Part shown: positions 30,715 to 41,373 of the stretch, in pieces | How the letters are laid out: each line of letters opens with the position of its first letter | Numbering within the stretch: the stretch's first letter is position 1 | NCBI GenBank assembly: GCA_030323885.1 | Contig: CM059194.1 | Span: 27,128,363 to 27,192,362 of the forward strand | Reading direction: 5' to 3' | Origin: Branchipolynoe longqiensis | Lineage: Eukaryota > Annelida > Polychaeta > Phyllodocida > Polynoidae | DNA: 64,000 bases | Made by a program: the position numbers and the translations under genes | Notes under the pieces: model-generated | Told to the model about the DNA's origin: nothing | The model's input: only the letters and a program-made list of their open reading frames with translations | The model's database searches: none

Positions 30715-30803
30715 TCGTGGGGGGTGATGAAAATGGGAAATATTGCGCCTAGAGCGGGACTCGGACCCACATCTCTTTGCATTCCGGGCCAGTCTCCTAA
30801 CCA
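30715..30803 (-). mobile_element. SINE-B tRNA core fragment
   Basis: On the minus strand GGTCCGAGTCCCGCTCTAGG and 'atttcccattttcatcacc'. It directly follows the full copy to its right, forming a dimer. Confidence 0.8.
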
Positions 30804-31122
30804 GTAAGTCTTTTAATGCTTACAATGACATACATACAGGCAATGCACTTACATATACATATACATGGTAGGTTCAACAACTATACAGCGTGTAGCTTGT
30901 ATATGATCATGGTCACGGCAACCAGTGTCGTTGGGGGGGGGTCAAGAAAATGTGAAATATTGTGCCTAGAGCAGGACGCAAACCCACATCTCTTTGCAAT
31001 CCGGGCCAATGTGCTAACCATTACACCACCTAGGCTCCCTGATGCCACCACACTATCCATGCATACCTGTCTATGTGGCTCCTTGCCTGAGAGGTCAGTG
31101 CATACTACTACACTTATATTGC
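30804..31122 (-). mobile_element. SINE-B copy, full length
   Basis: The leader 'actgacctctcaggcaagg' is at the right end, tRNA core at about 30960-31040, tail 'gcattaaaagactta' at 30804-30825. Confidence 0.8.
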
Positions 31123-31268
31123 CTTGCCATGAATATGGTGACACAGCATAAAGAAACCACCAATCAATCTGATTAAGAAGCCAGAACATCACACATTGGT
31201 AGTCACATTCTTTTTTTTTACTTTGTATTAGTTATGCATCAGAGGGTTTAAAATCATCGTTGCATTAA

Positions 31269-31585
31269 AGTTGCATATTCCGATGGTTTTGAATTTCTGC
31301 AATTTTTCATGGATATATATGTATTAAATTAATTGTTATTATCTACCATACTTAAGCTTAAAGTAGCTTTTATCTTAAATGCCTAACCTTTGCCATATTT
31401 GAAGTGCAACCATGTGAAATTAATTTAACAGTAACAGGTTGTATTAAATTGTCCCAGAGTTCCCTTCTATGTGGCAATAACTGCTTAATAAGTGCATCAG
31501 TATTTAAGTTAGAAATGTAGAATCAAATCTACATAATTGCGTTGATTTTGAAAATGTGATGCTTCATCTACTGGACTATGCAGCA
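31269..31585. mobile_element. family T MITE, TTAA on both sides
   Basis: Left AGTTGCATATTCCGATGG, right complement GGACTATGCAGCA. TTAA at 31265-31268 and 31586-31589. Confidence 0.8.
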
Positions 31586-31679
31586 TTAAATAATAACTCT
31601 ACACAAACTTAGTGCTCACTTCTATCGTTGCGCGGCACTCCAAGTATCAGATGAGTGCGCATGTTTGTCTCTCAGACAA

Positions 31680-32098
31680 TCTCATGCAAGCATGGATTGC
31701 ATTTACTTCCGCCCATCACCACCACCACTTAACACCAATACCACCAGCCACACACACCTACTAACTCCACTTCTCCTCCCACGCCCCTCCCCCACACTAA
31801 GCCTTACCATCTCACCCACTCTCCACTCTCAATCTCTCCCCTTCACTCCCTCCCCGCTCCCCCCTCTCACCTCCCTCCCCACACCTCACTTCTCCCATAA
31901 CTTATCTCCCCTACTCTAACTCTCACCACTCCCCCTCCTCACTCACCAGTGCCCTTCCCTCCGGTTACCCCCTCGGCCAGGATCGAGATTCTCCTCCTTT
32001 AATCCGGCCTCCCTCCCCTCCACCTCCGAGGCAAACAACTTCTCACCACCCACCTCACAATAACCCTCTCTTCAGGCCTTTCACCAACAATCCGCAGA
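31680..32098. repeat. pyrimidine-rich (CT/CCA) tract
   Basis: About 400 bp of C/T-rich DNA with CCACCA and CTCCC words preceding the RNase H copy. The ORF at 31665-31919 is compositional. Confidence 0.6.
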
Positions 32099-32101
32099 GC
32101 C

Positions 32102-32971
32102 GTGGCCTACCTCCGAGATGGGACCCGCGGTCACCCTAACATCTCCTACCGCCTCAAGGATGCCATCACCACCCTCAAGGACTCCCACGGACTCCACATT
32201 GCAGACTCCGCCCTGAGCCCTCACAAGCCACCATGGGTTTCCATTCCAGTGGAAACCCGAACCACCAACCTAGTTGCTGCCAAGGCGGTTTACACCACCC
32301 CAGAACTCCACTCCCTGGCTCTCGAGGCCATAACTCAGGTGAAGGTGGACTTTCCCCTCGCAAAGATGGTCTACACCGATGGCTCACTTAACCCAACATC
32401 AGGTAGAGCCGGAGCCGGAATCTTCATCCCCTTCTCCAACACAAAGAACACCACCAGGGTGTCAGACTTTGCTTCCACTCTCCTTACCGAGCTCGCCGCC
32501 ATTCACTTGGCCCTCGAAGACCTCCACAACTCAAGTCCCATCATCATTACCGACTCTCTGAATGCCATAAAAGAGAGCGCCTGCCCAAATGCCCGACACT
32601 CCCTTGCCGACGCGATCCATATTATAATCTCGACCAGACATCAGGCACACCTCAACACAGTCCTGCTATGGGTCTCCTCACATATAGGACTCTATGGTAA
32701 TGACCAGGCCGACTGTGCCGCTGTAGCCGTTGCCAACCGAGCAGACGTGGAGACAGCCATCCCTCCATCCATCAGCAAACTGACCGCCTCTGCTTCTCGA
32801 GCCACCACCAAAATCTGGGAACACGCCACACAGAAGGAACAAGTATGGAACCCTTATTCAATAAGCTGGCTCTGGTACATCCTGGTCAGAACGAACATCC
32901 CCCATCCAGTCGGCCTTCCAGCTTCTACCCAAGTCGCCGTCAACTGCTTCAGGACTGGCTACCGCCCTTGA
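32102..32971 (+). CDS. RNase H domain of an I/R1-type LINE, broken by one stop
   Basis: A 289-codon frame. RNase HI signature: YTDGS near residue 90 (first catalytic Asp), TELAAIHLALE near 128 (Glu), ITDSLNAI near 149 (Asp) and WVSSHIGLYGNDQAD near 189 (His/Asp). It ends at TGA 32969-32971, but the same frame continues to 33256 with CPCS, a later HILASC (a C-x-C, H-x4-C pattern) and an alpha-helical tail that is conserved in copy 2. This layout, RNase H followed by a Cys/His motif, is seen in LINEs of the I/R1 type. RT and endonuclease are absent, so it could act only if co-opted; nothing shows that. Confidence 0.8.
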   Translation: MAYLRDGTRGHPNISYRLKDAITTLKDSHGLHIADSALSPHKPPWVSIPVETRTTNLVAAKAVYTTPELHSLALEAITQVKVDFPLAKMVYTDGSLNPTSGRAGAGIFIPFSNTKNTTRVSDFASTLLTELAAIHLALEDLHNSSPIIITDSLNAIKESACPNARHSLADAIHIIISTRHQAHLNTVLLWVSSHIGLYGNDQADCAAVAVANRADVETAIPPSISKLTASASRATTKIWEHATQKEQVWNPYSISWLWYILVRTNIPHPVGLPASTQVAVNCFRTGYRP

Positions 32972-33256
32972 ATTGATGTCCCCAACCTCCAGGGCTGTCC
33001 CTGCAGCACTAAGATCTTCAATGTGGCCCACATACTTGCCTCATGTCGCGCCGTCGACAGATCTGCTATCACTGACTTCATGGAGGACTCTGACCGTCAA
33101 CTCAGTGACAATAGAGCCGCTCTGGCTATCCTCTCCAGCATTTCCAGATCATCCTGGAACGCACTTGCTCGCTTCTACCTCCAGAACACAGATATCATCA
33201 ACACTGTCGGTCGCCCAGACCACCGAGGACTGGCAGGCCCCAGCTCATCGCCATAG
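32972..33256 (+). pseudogene. C-terminal Cys/His part of the same LINE ORF after a TGA
   Basis: In frame with 32102-32971 (offset a multiple of three). Reads RSAITDFMEDSDRQLSDNRA near 33059-33118, matched by RSAISDFMEDYNRQLSDNRA in copy 2 on the minus strand at about 36940-37000. Confidence 0.8.
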
Positions 33257-33599
33257 CTGACTTGACACCACCACCTAGCCTCCCCTAGCCCTCCCAGAGC
33301 ACTGTGGTTTGGCTCTTAGGCTGCCTTTTTCCTTCCCCCCCCCCAATTTCTCTGACCACTATCCATCAGAAGCCAACTCCCGACCACATGGGACCGCCCT
33401 CAGTGGTGCCCATTCAGTGCTGCAGATTTGCAGCCTTCAGCACACCAATGCGACTGAAAACTCCCCAAAAACAACACACCTCCATGCCAGTAAGATCCTG
33501 GTTGTCGAAATACAAAAGTCGCAGATTAGATCCATTTGAATATCCGACCATCGCCCAACCAGTTACCACGCCATCTTAGGCGGTACCACACCCATTAAA

Positions 33600-34300
33600 C
33601 AACCCATTCTGCACCACCACCTCTGAGTCTGACACCAAATCACACAACACTGCACCACACAACACTGCGCCACCCCACCTCACTCCACACCACACACCAT
33701 TGCACCAGCCCACCTCACTCCACACCACACATCACTGCACCACCCCACCTCACTCCACATTGCACCAGCCCACCTCACTCCACACCACACCACACATCAC
33801 TGCACCACCCCACCTCACTCCACACCACACAACATTGCACCAGGCCACCTCACTCCACACCACACCACACCACACAACACTGCACTACCCCACCTCACTG
33901 GACACCACACAACATTGCAACAGCCCACCTCAGTCCACATCACACCACACAACATTGCACCACCCCACCTCACTCCACACCACACCACACCACACAACAC
34001 TGCACTACCCCACCTCACTGCACACCACACAACATTGCACCAGACCACCTCACTGCACACCACACTGCACCACTCCACCTCACTGCACACCACACAACAT
34101 TGCACCAGCCCACCTCACTCCACACCACACAACACTGCACCACCCCACCTCACTGCACACCACACAACATTGCACCAGCGCACCTCACTCCACACCACAC
34201 CACAGAACACTGCACCACCCACCTCACTCCATACCACACACCATTGCACCAGCCCACCTCACTCCACACCACACCACACCATCCCACACCACCTCACACC
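33600..34300. repeat. C/A-rich minisatellite
   Basis: Units built from 'ccacctcactccacaccaca' and 'caacattgcaccagcc', in 35- to 50-bp steps. The long plus-strand frames (33700-34620, 33915-34562) are His/Thr/Pro repeats without gene character. Confidence 0.9.
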
Positions 34301-34760
34301 GCCAGCACCGCCCAGATCACTCCGTACCACCCCCGCCATCTCACCCCCACCACTCCTCACCACCCCACCACTCCTCACCACCCCGACCCACCCCACACCA
34401 CCTCACACCGCCCAGCACCGCCCACATCACCCCGTACCACCCACGACATCTCACACACACTACCCCGTCACACACACACCACACCCACCCCCTTCCCCCT
34501 TCCCATCCACCCCCCCCCCCTGCCCCGCTCCCCTCCCCCTCCCCCCTCCCCTCCACTCGTGAAGCTGATAGCCAGACCACCGTGCATAAAATAGCAGCCG
34601 TCTGGGTCGCCTGCCTGTGATGTGACGTCCGGTCGTGGCCTCAGCTGACACCGGCCCCGTGCTTCTTACCCCCGGCTCCGGCCCCCGGCTCCAGCCTCCG
34701 GCTCCGGCCCCTGAGCTGCCCCGGCCCCTGAGCTGCTCCGGCCGGTGTTGCTTGTCGGGC
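34300..34760. repeat. C-rich and CCGGCTC-repeat tract
   Basis: Polypyrimidine stretch to about 34555, then GC-rich units such as 'ccggctccggcccc' at 34673-34745. No gene. Confidence 0.7.
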
Positions 34761-35023
34761 CCTGCACCGCCAGACACGGCCACATGCCTGCATGCAGGCC
34801 TAATCAAGACACATCTTTGTTTTAGGGAACATGTTGAAAAAGGTAGCACTCCCCCCCCACCCCTATGTATCTGAAAATGATGCTGTTCTTTTATTTTAAT
34901 TTTATATTTATTGATTAAGTAGCGAACATTTCATTCACTTTGAAGTTGGTCTTCCTCATTCCACTCCTCCTTGTCCTATCCTAGTAATGTTGAGTGGTTT
35001 GCTACGTAGCGACAAATATATAT

Positions 35024-35160
35024 TTAGTTAAAGTTGCATGGTCCAATGAAAAACATATTTTTCAAAACCAAAATACTTATCTACATTTATCCAACTTAAA
35101 TATTGGCACATTAACTAGTTGTTTGTCACAGCATATACAGAATAATCAGTGAATCTCATA
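35024..35160. mobile_element. family T MITE, half copy
   Basis: Begins GTTAAAGTTGCATGGTCC; the other end is missing. Contains 'acttatctacatttatccaa' like the interior of other copies. Confidence 0.55.
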
Positions 35161-35312
35161 CCGTTCGACACCTACTTTGAGGAAGTCATGTGGGGGTGAG
35201 TCCACTAACCAATTAAGTCAATCTACCACCACTGAATAACTACATCTTCAACCAGCAATGCACACAATATAAACCACTATACATGCACAACATGGCACTA
35301 TTTAAAGACTAA

Positions 35313-36180
35313 AGGGTGCATTCCTTACACGCAGCATGCGGCATGCGGTATGTGAATGCGAATGCGACAAAAAATCGAAACGCCTTGAAACCTATGGGCT
35401 ACATTCCTTACATGCGGTATGCGAATGCGAATGCGAATGCGAATGCATTTTTCCGATCGGTCCATGTAGCGATCGGTGCGGCATGCGGTATGCGGCACGC
35501 GGTGTGCGAATAGAAACCTGAGTCGCTTGTGTCCATTAGTTTTAGACAAGGAGAGGCGACTGAGCATTACGGAATGGTCTCACACAGGGGTGAGGAGGGG
35601 AAACACATGGTGAGCTGGGCACCCGGGAGACATACGGTTAGGGGAAAGCTAAAAATGCTACCAGATCCACAGAAATATGAATACTTATCTATAATTTGGC
35701 AATTATAACGAAAAGGACGGTCCTAACATGGCTCAGTTTAGCTTGCTCCGAGGGATGTTAGGACCGTCCCAGATTTTGTTGACCGAAAAGGACGGTCCTA
35801 ACATGGCTCAGTTTAGGATGTTAGGACCGTCCCAATCGGGAGACTGACGGTTATGGGAAAGCTAAAAATGCTACCATATGCACAGAAATATGAATACTTA
35901 TCTATAATTTGGTTATAATAAAGGTAGGAACCCCCATGTGACGTACGAAAAGGTACATAGATATAAATGCAATATTTGGTCATATACAGTGCAGTAAGGA
36001 GTATACTTGTTTATTTTTACTTTTTAAATATAGCCAGTCATGTGCCGCATGCCGCATGCCGCATGCCACATGCTGCATGCCGCATACCGTGTGTAAGGGA
36101 TCATGCCATTCGCATACCGCATGCCGCATGCCGCATGCCGCATGCCGCATACCGCATACCGCGTGTAAGGAATGCGCGCT
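35313..36180. mobile_element. 868-bp MITE with TAA duplication (Harbinger-like)
   Basis: Termini AGGGTGCATTCCTTACACGC and, at the right, the complement of AGCGCGCATTCCTTACACGC (18 of 20 match). TAA at 35310-35312 and 36181-36183. The empty site is visible in the LINE at about 26845 (reverse complement gactaaccg). Subterminal arms are made of ATGCGGC/GCATGCCG repeats. The core carries a 63-bp direct repeat (about 35637-35700 and 35849-35912) around two short palindromes. A 3-bp T-W-A duplication is known for PIF/Harbinger elements; no transposase is present. Confidence 0.88.
35713..35835. repeat. twin palindromes GGGACGGTCCTAACA
   Basis: 'ggacggtcctaacat' and 'atgttaggaccgtcc' face each other twice (35713-35771 and 35789-35833), with 'ggctcagttta' in both loops. 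They would fold into two adjacent hairpins. Confidence 0.8.
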
Positions 36181-36294
36181 TAAGCGTTATTAAAACCAAA
36201 TCTAACTGATATACAAACACAGCATATGATTTAACCACTAGTGTACATTACTGCACACTCTATCTTGATGCATATACCTTGCACTATGTTAATG

Positions 36295-36353
36295 TTTGTT
36301 TGTTTGTTGTTGTTTTACGTCCTAGCAACATCTAAGGTCATATCAGGATGGGG
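36295..36353 (-). mobile_element. SINE-A tail fragment nested in the LINE UTR
   Basis: (TTTG)3 then 'gttttacgtcctagcaac' and 'tcatatcagg'. ACTATGTT occurs at both sides (36283 and 36354). It is a 5'-truncated SINE insertion of about 60 bp. Confidence 0.8.
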
Positions 36354-36676
36354 ACTATGTTGAGTACCTATGCTGTACACTATGCAGCATAGGCTGCTCC
36401 CCCACCTTCTTTTTATGTTCAGAATGGGTTGTGCTGCACACAATGCAATGCATTCCACTTCCACTATGTACAGATCAAATGTGATCACTCCAACGGCTGG
36501 AAGACCAGTGCCCCGGCGCTGACAAAATATGTATTCAGATGAATAAAATATTTACCAAAAAAACTAAACAAAATCTTGTGACCTGATTAGTCTTGTCCTC
36601 ATTCCCAGTACCATATTAGTCAGGTTCTAGGACATATCGTGTAAGTTTGATGGCACCTCACCCAACCACCCACAGT

Positions 36677-38275
36677 TGTTTGTTGTTGTTTTGGGGAAGT
36701 TTTCAGTCGCATTGGTGCGCTGAAGGCTGTGCTTATTTGTTAGTTGTTAGTAAATATTAATGGTTAGTTGTATTGTTAGTGGTGTCAAGTCCCATATGGT
36801 GATGAAGCGGTGCCTACTAGTCCTCTGTGTCAAGGTCTGAATGACTGATAGTGTTGATAATGTCTCCGTTCTGGTGGTAAAAGCAGACGAGTAGGTTCCA
36901 GGATGACTTGGACATCCAGGAGAGGATGACCAGAGCAGCCCTATTGTCGCTGAGTTGGCGGTTGTAGTCCTCCATGAAGTCACTGATGGCAGATCTGTCG
37001 ACAGTGCCACATGAGGTGAATATGTAGGCACATTGAAAATCTTGGTGCCACAAGGACAGCGCTAGAAGTTGGGGGCATCAATACACCAGCGGTAGCCAGT
37101 CCTGAAGTGGTTGATAGCAACTTGGGTGGAAGTGGGAAGGCCAACTGGTAAGTGGATGTTCTTTCGGACCAGGGTGTGCCAGAGCCAGCTTATTGAATAA
37201 GGGTCTCATACTTGTTCCTTCTCCATGGCATGTTCCCAGAGTTGGGTGGTGGCTCGGGAAGCGGCAGCGGTGAGTTTGGTGATGGAGACAGGATGGCTAT
37301 CTCCACCACCGCTCAGCTGGCGACAGCTAGTGCCCCGCAGTCGGCCTGGTCATTGCTGGAGAGTCCTACATTGAAGCGGACCCATAGCAGGACTGTGTTA
37401 AGGTGTGCCCGATGTCTGATGAAGAAGATGATCTGGATGTCACTGGCCAGGGAGTGTCTGATGTTTGGGTAGGCATGCGATATCATTGATGGCATTCAGA
37501 GAATCGGTGATGATGATGGAACTTGAGTCGTGGACATTTTTTAGGTCCAAGTGAATGGTGGTGAGCTCGGTATCAAGAGTGGACATGAAGTCATGTTGTT
37601 CTTGGTGTTGGAGGAGAGAATGAAGATTCTGGCTCCAGCTCTACTTGATGTTGGGTTAAAGGAGCCATCCATGTAGACTGTTTAGACGAGTGGCAAATCT
37701 GCCTTCACCTGAGGTATGGCCTCGAGAGCCAGGCAGTGGAGTGCTGGAGTGGTATGGTCTGCCTGGGCAGCGGCGAGGTTGGTGTTTCGGGTCTTCACCA
37801 GGATAGAGAAAGATCACGGCTTGAGAGGACTCGGCGCGGAGTCTACAATGCAGAGTCTATGGGAGTCCTTGAGGCTGGTGATGGCATCCTTGAGGTGGTA
37901 GAGGAGCGGGACGTAGCTCAAGCGGTAGAGTGTCCACCTGTGAAGATGTGGACCATCCGATCGATCCTCCTTAGTGGACCCATTTGCAGTTTGGGTTATT
38001 TTCCATTCCAACCAGTGGTCCACAACTGGTTCATCAAAGGCTGTGGTATGTGTTGTCCTGTATGTGGGAAAGTGCATATATCTGCTGCTTATCGGAAAGA
38101 ATAACCTATATGGCGGCAGCACGTTTCCTCCAAAGAAATATCTGAGAATAACCATATGTTTGACGCCCATTAGCCGATGATAAAAATCTATGTGCTCTAG
38201 AGGCACCATAAAATATAACAAGCTTTCTTTGAGGTGGTAGGAGTTTTGAGGGCAACCGGTGGTCCCATCTTGGAG
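36677..38275 (-). pseudogene. RNase H LINE end, copy 2, decayed
   Basis: Minus-strand relative of 32099-33480. Recognisable pieces: FMEDYNRQLSDNRAA (about 36940-37000), RHRAHLNTVLLWV and NDQADC (about 37330-37410), and the Asp-containing DGS region near 37660. Frameshifts and stops break it. A SINE (37902-38228) sits in the N-terminal part. The 3' UTR ends at 'aaaacaacaacaaacaa' on the minus strand. The two copies point in opposite directions, 3.2 kb apart. Confidence 0.75.
37902..38228 (+). mobile_element. SINE-D in RNase H copy 2, with TSD
   Basis: The tRNA-like head GTAGCTCAAGCGGTAGAGTG starts near 37913, with a B-box-like 'gatcgatcc' at 37960. The body contains 'tgtgggaaagtgcatat' and 'atatggcggcagc'. 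Duplicated target TTGAGGTGGTAG at 37890-37901 and 38229-38240. Unlike SINE-A, B and C, it is the only copy in the window. Confidence 0.88.
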
Positions 38276-38499
38276 GTAGGCTGTGGCCCATCAACACACA
38301 CTCACCATCACCCACAGTGGCTGGTTCTGGGAGTGTGCTAATCAGATACCCACCCCATACAGTCAACTGCCCACCCCACTGTGTCAGTGATTGTGAGTAG
38401 GGGAGGTAGGGAGACGGGGGGGGGGGAGATCACCCTTACCAGCTGGAAGAACGACTACCTACATATTACTAGGTCAAGTCACATCATGTGACCATTGTG

Positions 38500-38705
38500 T
38501 GGCAATCTGGGGCATAGCTACAAGAGTTTTGGCAACCTTGCCAAAATAATGTTGGGCTCTTTCAGTTCAAACTGTGCTAAACCTAGCCAATGTTCATCAA
38601 AGTTACTCCTGAATAATGAATAGTAGGTTATTATGGTCAATCTGATATATTTATCTAAAAAATAAGGCAAAGATTCAAAACCCATCGGACCATGCAACTT
38701 TAAGT
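38500..38705. mobile_element. family T MITE, right part
   Basis: Contains 'ttttggcaaccttgccaaaa' and ends in CCATCGGACCATGCAACTTTAA. The left half is not recognisable. Confidence 0.6.
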
Positions 38706-38794
38706 GAACTAGGTAACTGGACCACTGTTGAAATCCCATAATAATTTACATGGAATGCAGGTGCTCAACTCATTCGGCCATGCCTGGTCGCTTG

Positions 38795-39006
38795 TTGTTA
38801 TGGTTCAGCAACCTAACTGCAACCATCTTATCGTTCAGCAACCGTTATGCAACTATGTTAGCTTCAGCAACCGATCTACAACCATTTCATGGTTCAGCAG
38901 CCGTTCTGCAACCATTTCATGGTTAGGTAACCGTTATACAACCATGTTATGGTTATGCAACCATATCATGATCCAGCAACTGCTCCGCAACCATCTTAAG
39001 GTTCTG
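38795..39006. repeat. tandem repeat, about 36-bp units
   Basis: Variants of 'gcaaccatttcatggttcag' repeated six times. Confidence 0.8.
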
Positions 39007-39168
39007 CCGCTCTAGCAGTCTGCACTGACCTCTCAGGCAAGGAGCCACAGAGACAGGTAGGCATTGATAGGATGATGACATCAGGGAGCCTAGGTGGTGT
39101 AATGCAAAAGGTGTTGGTTCGAAACCTGCCCTAGATGCAATATTTCCCATTTTTATCACACTCCCCCC
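39007..39168 (+). mobile_element. SINE-B copy, interrupted by a palindromic element
   Basis: Leader 'actgacctctcaggcaagg', shortened tRNA core, 'atttcccattttta'. The next element starts where the C-rich body should follow. Confidence 0.75.
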
Positions 39169-39441
39169 TGTAATATATGCATAAAGACACCCAGGCATGT
39201 GTGGAGAACAAAGGATATGTAAATGAGATGACGTCATAGACAAAGGGTGCTGGTGGTTCAGGGCCCTGGATGGTGAATAAAGCATTCGGTATCCAGAAGT
39301 CAAAGTGTTCAGACGTCATACTTTCACATTTATTCACCATCCACGGTCCTGAACCACCGGCACCCTTTGTCTATGACGTCATCTCATTTACATATCCTTT
39401 ATTCTCCACATGTGCCGGATGTCTTTTATGCATATATTACA
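39169..39441. mobile_element. near-perfect 273-bp palindromic foldback element
   Basis: TGTAATATATGCATAAA at the left pairs with TTTATGCATATATTACA at the right; the arms pair over roughly 110 bp each ('gatgacgtcatagac' against 'gtctatgacgtcatc'), leaving a loop of about 50 bp near 39280-39335. C runs flank both sides, so the TSD is ambiguous. A half copy is at 30425-30562. Confidence 0.9.
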
Positions 39442-39579
39442 CCCCCCGAGACAATGTTAATGCTAACCGTTTATGCAAATGTCCGATATTGATGTTGAGA
39501 AGGGAGGTAATCGGAAAACCCATTATGACATTGAAAATGTTTCATCATACGGCGATGATACATGGTTGCTATTTGATTA

Positions 39580-39690
39580 AAGCTGCATAATCCGATCAAA
39601 GCATCAAATTTTCGAAAACAAAACATTGGTCTAGATTTCTTTTTACATATCCGAATTAGACATTTTTTAAATGCAATTATTATATTCATT
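39580..39690. mobile_element. family T MITE, half copy
   Basis: 'ttaaagctgcataatccgat' then 'aaaacaaaacattggtctag'. The other end is missing. Confidence 0.55.
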
Positions 39691-40083
39691 AAATAAGGAG
39701 GGGAAATTTCAATCGTGGACAATTAGCTTCCTCCTTCCCCTACTCCTTGTCCTATCCTAGTATAATAGTCTGTACATGAGCTCCACTACCGTGCGGTGGC
39801 GGCAGACACTACGCCGCACACTTACGCAGTTACACTGAACTGCGCTAGGTGGTGGCACGCTAGCCACCGGGCAGAGCCCCGACTGGGCTGACCTCTACTA
39901 CGTATGGCTAGCACACACCCCACACACCTATAGAGGCGATGTGGGACCTGGCGAGTTAGGGGGCGGGTCAGTTGACTGCTGATGCCGCGGAGAGCGAAGA
40001 TAGGTTTTGGAATAAACCAGTTTGAAGCATACTGTACTAAATCTTGGTGTTCTGCCGTGAGTGTGTGGCAGTGTGGAAGACCG

Positions 40084-40247
40084 TGGGCCATCACACTAGT
40101 AATGCCAAGCATGAAGCTAGGTAGTGACAAGTATACATTTTGCTTAGTCATTGGTTTGTCTCAGGCACAGTTCAAACCCGGAGTTTGAATCCCATCACCT
40201 CCCACAGAGGGAGTGGGTGCTCAACTCATTTAGCCATCGCAGATGAT
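40084..40247 (-). mobile_element. SINE-A head fragment
   Basis: Minus strand: tRNA-like head with a doubled B box (40170-40195), then 'aaaccaatgac' and 'cactacctagctt'. Confidence 0.65.
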
Positions 40248-40265
40248 CAGTGCTGCATTTATTAA

Positions 40266-40995
40266 AGTTGCATAGTCCGATGGTTTTGAGTTTCACTCAT
40301 TTCTTTAGATAAATATATATGGTTGATCGTTATGTGGTGTTCTCTGTGGCGGAGTGGTTAGAGTGTCTGACTTTTTTCTAGGTCAGACTCCTAATCTGAG
40401 GGTCGGCAGTTCGATTCCCTGTGGCCCCAGCTCTGCCAATTTGGATTTCCACCACTGTGTATAACTTACAGCATCATCAAAGGCCGGTTGCTCTCATACC
40501 ATGTCTATGTGGTGTGGGAGGTTAAAAATCCCTTGCGTCAGTAAAAGTGTATGCTCGGGCTTTCTATTGACCAGCAGTGGAGTGGGGAAGACCAGTCGTC
40601 TGTCACTGGGATTTCCCCTACTTGGGACAACTAATGTACCAAAAAAATATATAAAAATGAGAGACAAATAAGTGTTCACACTTCCTGTCTACCATTCGCT
40701 ATATTCACTATATCGCTATATCGTTATGATTTGCCTTATTTTAGTTTGAAGTGCCTTTCATTTAAAATGACTGACTTAGGAAATATTCTAGGTGCAAACA
40801 TGTTAAATTAATGTTGGCGTGCGTGTCAAAACTCTAACCCTATAGAATTCAGCAGTAAAATGTGGTATTAAATTGACTAGATTCCCCTTCCATTAATAAG
40901 TACACTAGTATCCAAGTTGGATATGTAGGTGCAAATCTAGATAACTGTTTTGCTTTTTTGTTAATTGATGCTTTTATCGGACTGTGAAACTCTAA
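40266..40995. mobile_element. family T MITE split by a SINE-C
   Basis: TTAA at 40262-40265, then AGTTGCATAGTCCGATGG; interior resumes at 40720 and ends near 40995 with 'ttatcggactgtgaaac'. The right TTAA is lost. Confidence 0.75.
40335..40719 (+). mobile_element. SINE-C, full length, with TSD
   Basis: The head GGCGGAGTGGTTAGAGTG at 40348 and B box GTTCGATTCCC at 40409 resemble a class II tRNA with a long variable region. ATCGTTATG repeats at 40326-40334 and 40720-40728. Confidence 0.85.
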
Positions 40996-41026
40996 GGATT
41001 TCGTGCTACATAGAAGGAAACATTAA

Positions 41027-41373
41027 GGCTGTATAGTCAGATTTTATATCAAATTTTCAAAACCAAACCAATTATCTAGATTTGATTTTACATATCTAAC
41101 TTAGATACTGATGCACTTATTAAGCATTTGTTTCTGCGTAGAACGCAATACTGAGTCAAATTAATAGAATATGTTACTGCAGAAGTCTATGGTGTCAGAG
41201 TTTTGGCAAGCTTGCCAAAACTAATTTTCCATGTTTGCACTCAGAATATCTCAAAAGTTTACCATTTAAAATAAAAGTAACTTTGAACTAATGTAAAGTA
41301 GATACTAGTGATCGATCTAATATATTCATCTCAGAAAAAATACAGAAATTCAAAACCATCGGACTATGCAACT
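41027..41373. mobile_element. family T MITE, full length
   Basis: TTAA at 41023-41026 and 41374-41377. Right end CCATCGGACTATGCAACT. A further diverged piece follows at 41378-41600 ('aaaccaccagacgatgc'). Confidence 0.8.

Larger units (their letters stand above)
32099..33480 (+). mobile_element. 5'-truncated LINE with RNase H end (copy 1)
   Basis: Starts near 'gccgtggcctacctccgag', which is also where similarity to copy 2 begins, and ends at 'actgaaaactccccaaaaac'. It contains only the RNase H domain, a Cys/His tail and a 3' UTR. GC-rich relative to its surroundings. Confidence 0.75.
35232..36494 (+). mobile_element. 3' UTR copy of the 27-kb LINE, split by two insertions
   Basis: 35232-35312 and 36181-36494 together match the reverse complement of 26579-26920. 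The copy is truncated to its 3' UTR. Interrupted by a MITE (35313-36180) and a SINE-A tail scrap (36295-36353). The adjoining sequence at 36500-36560 differs from that next to the LINE at 26578, which sets the LINE 3' end. Confidence 0.85.

Noticed and set aside
33700..34620. 306-codon His/Thr/Pro frame
   Set aside because: Encoded by a CA-rich minisatellite; all three plus-strand frames are long here.
40344..40425. tRNA gene of class II with long variable arm
   Set aside because: Part of SINE-C; the same body follows in three places and there is a TSD.
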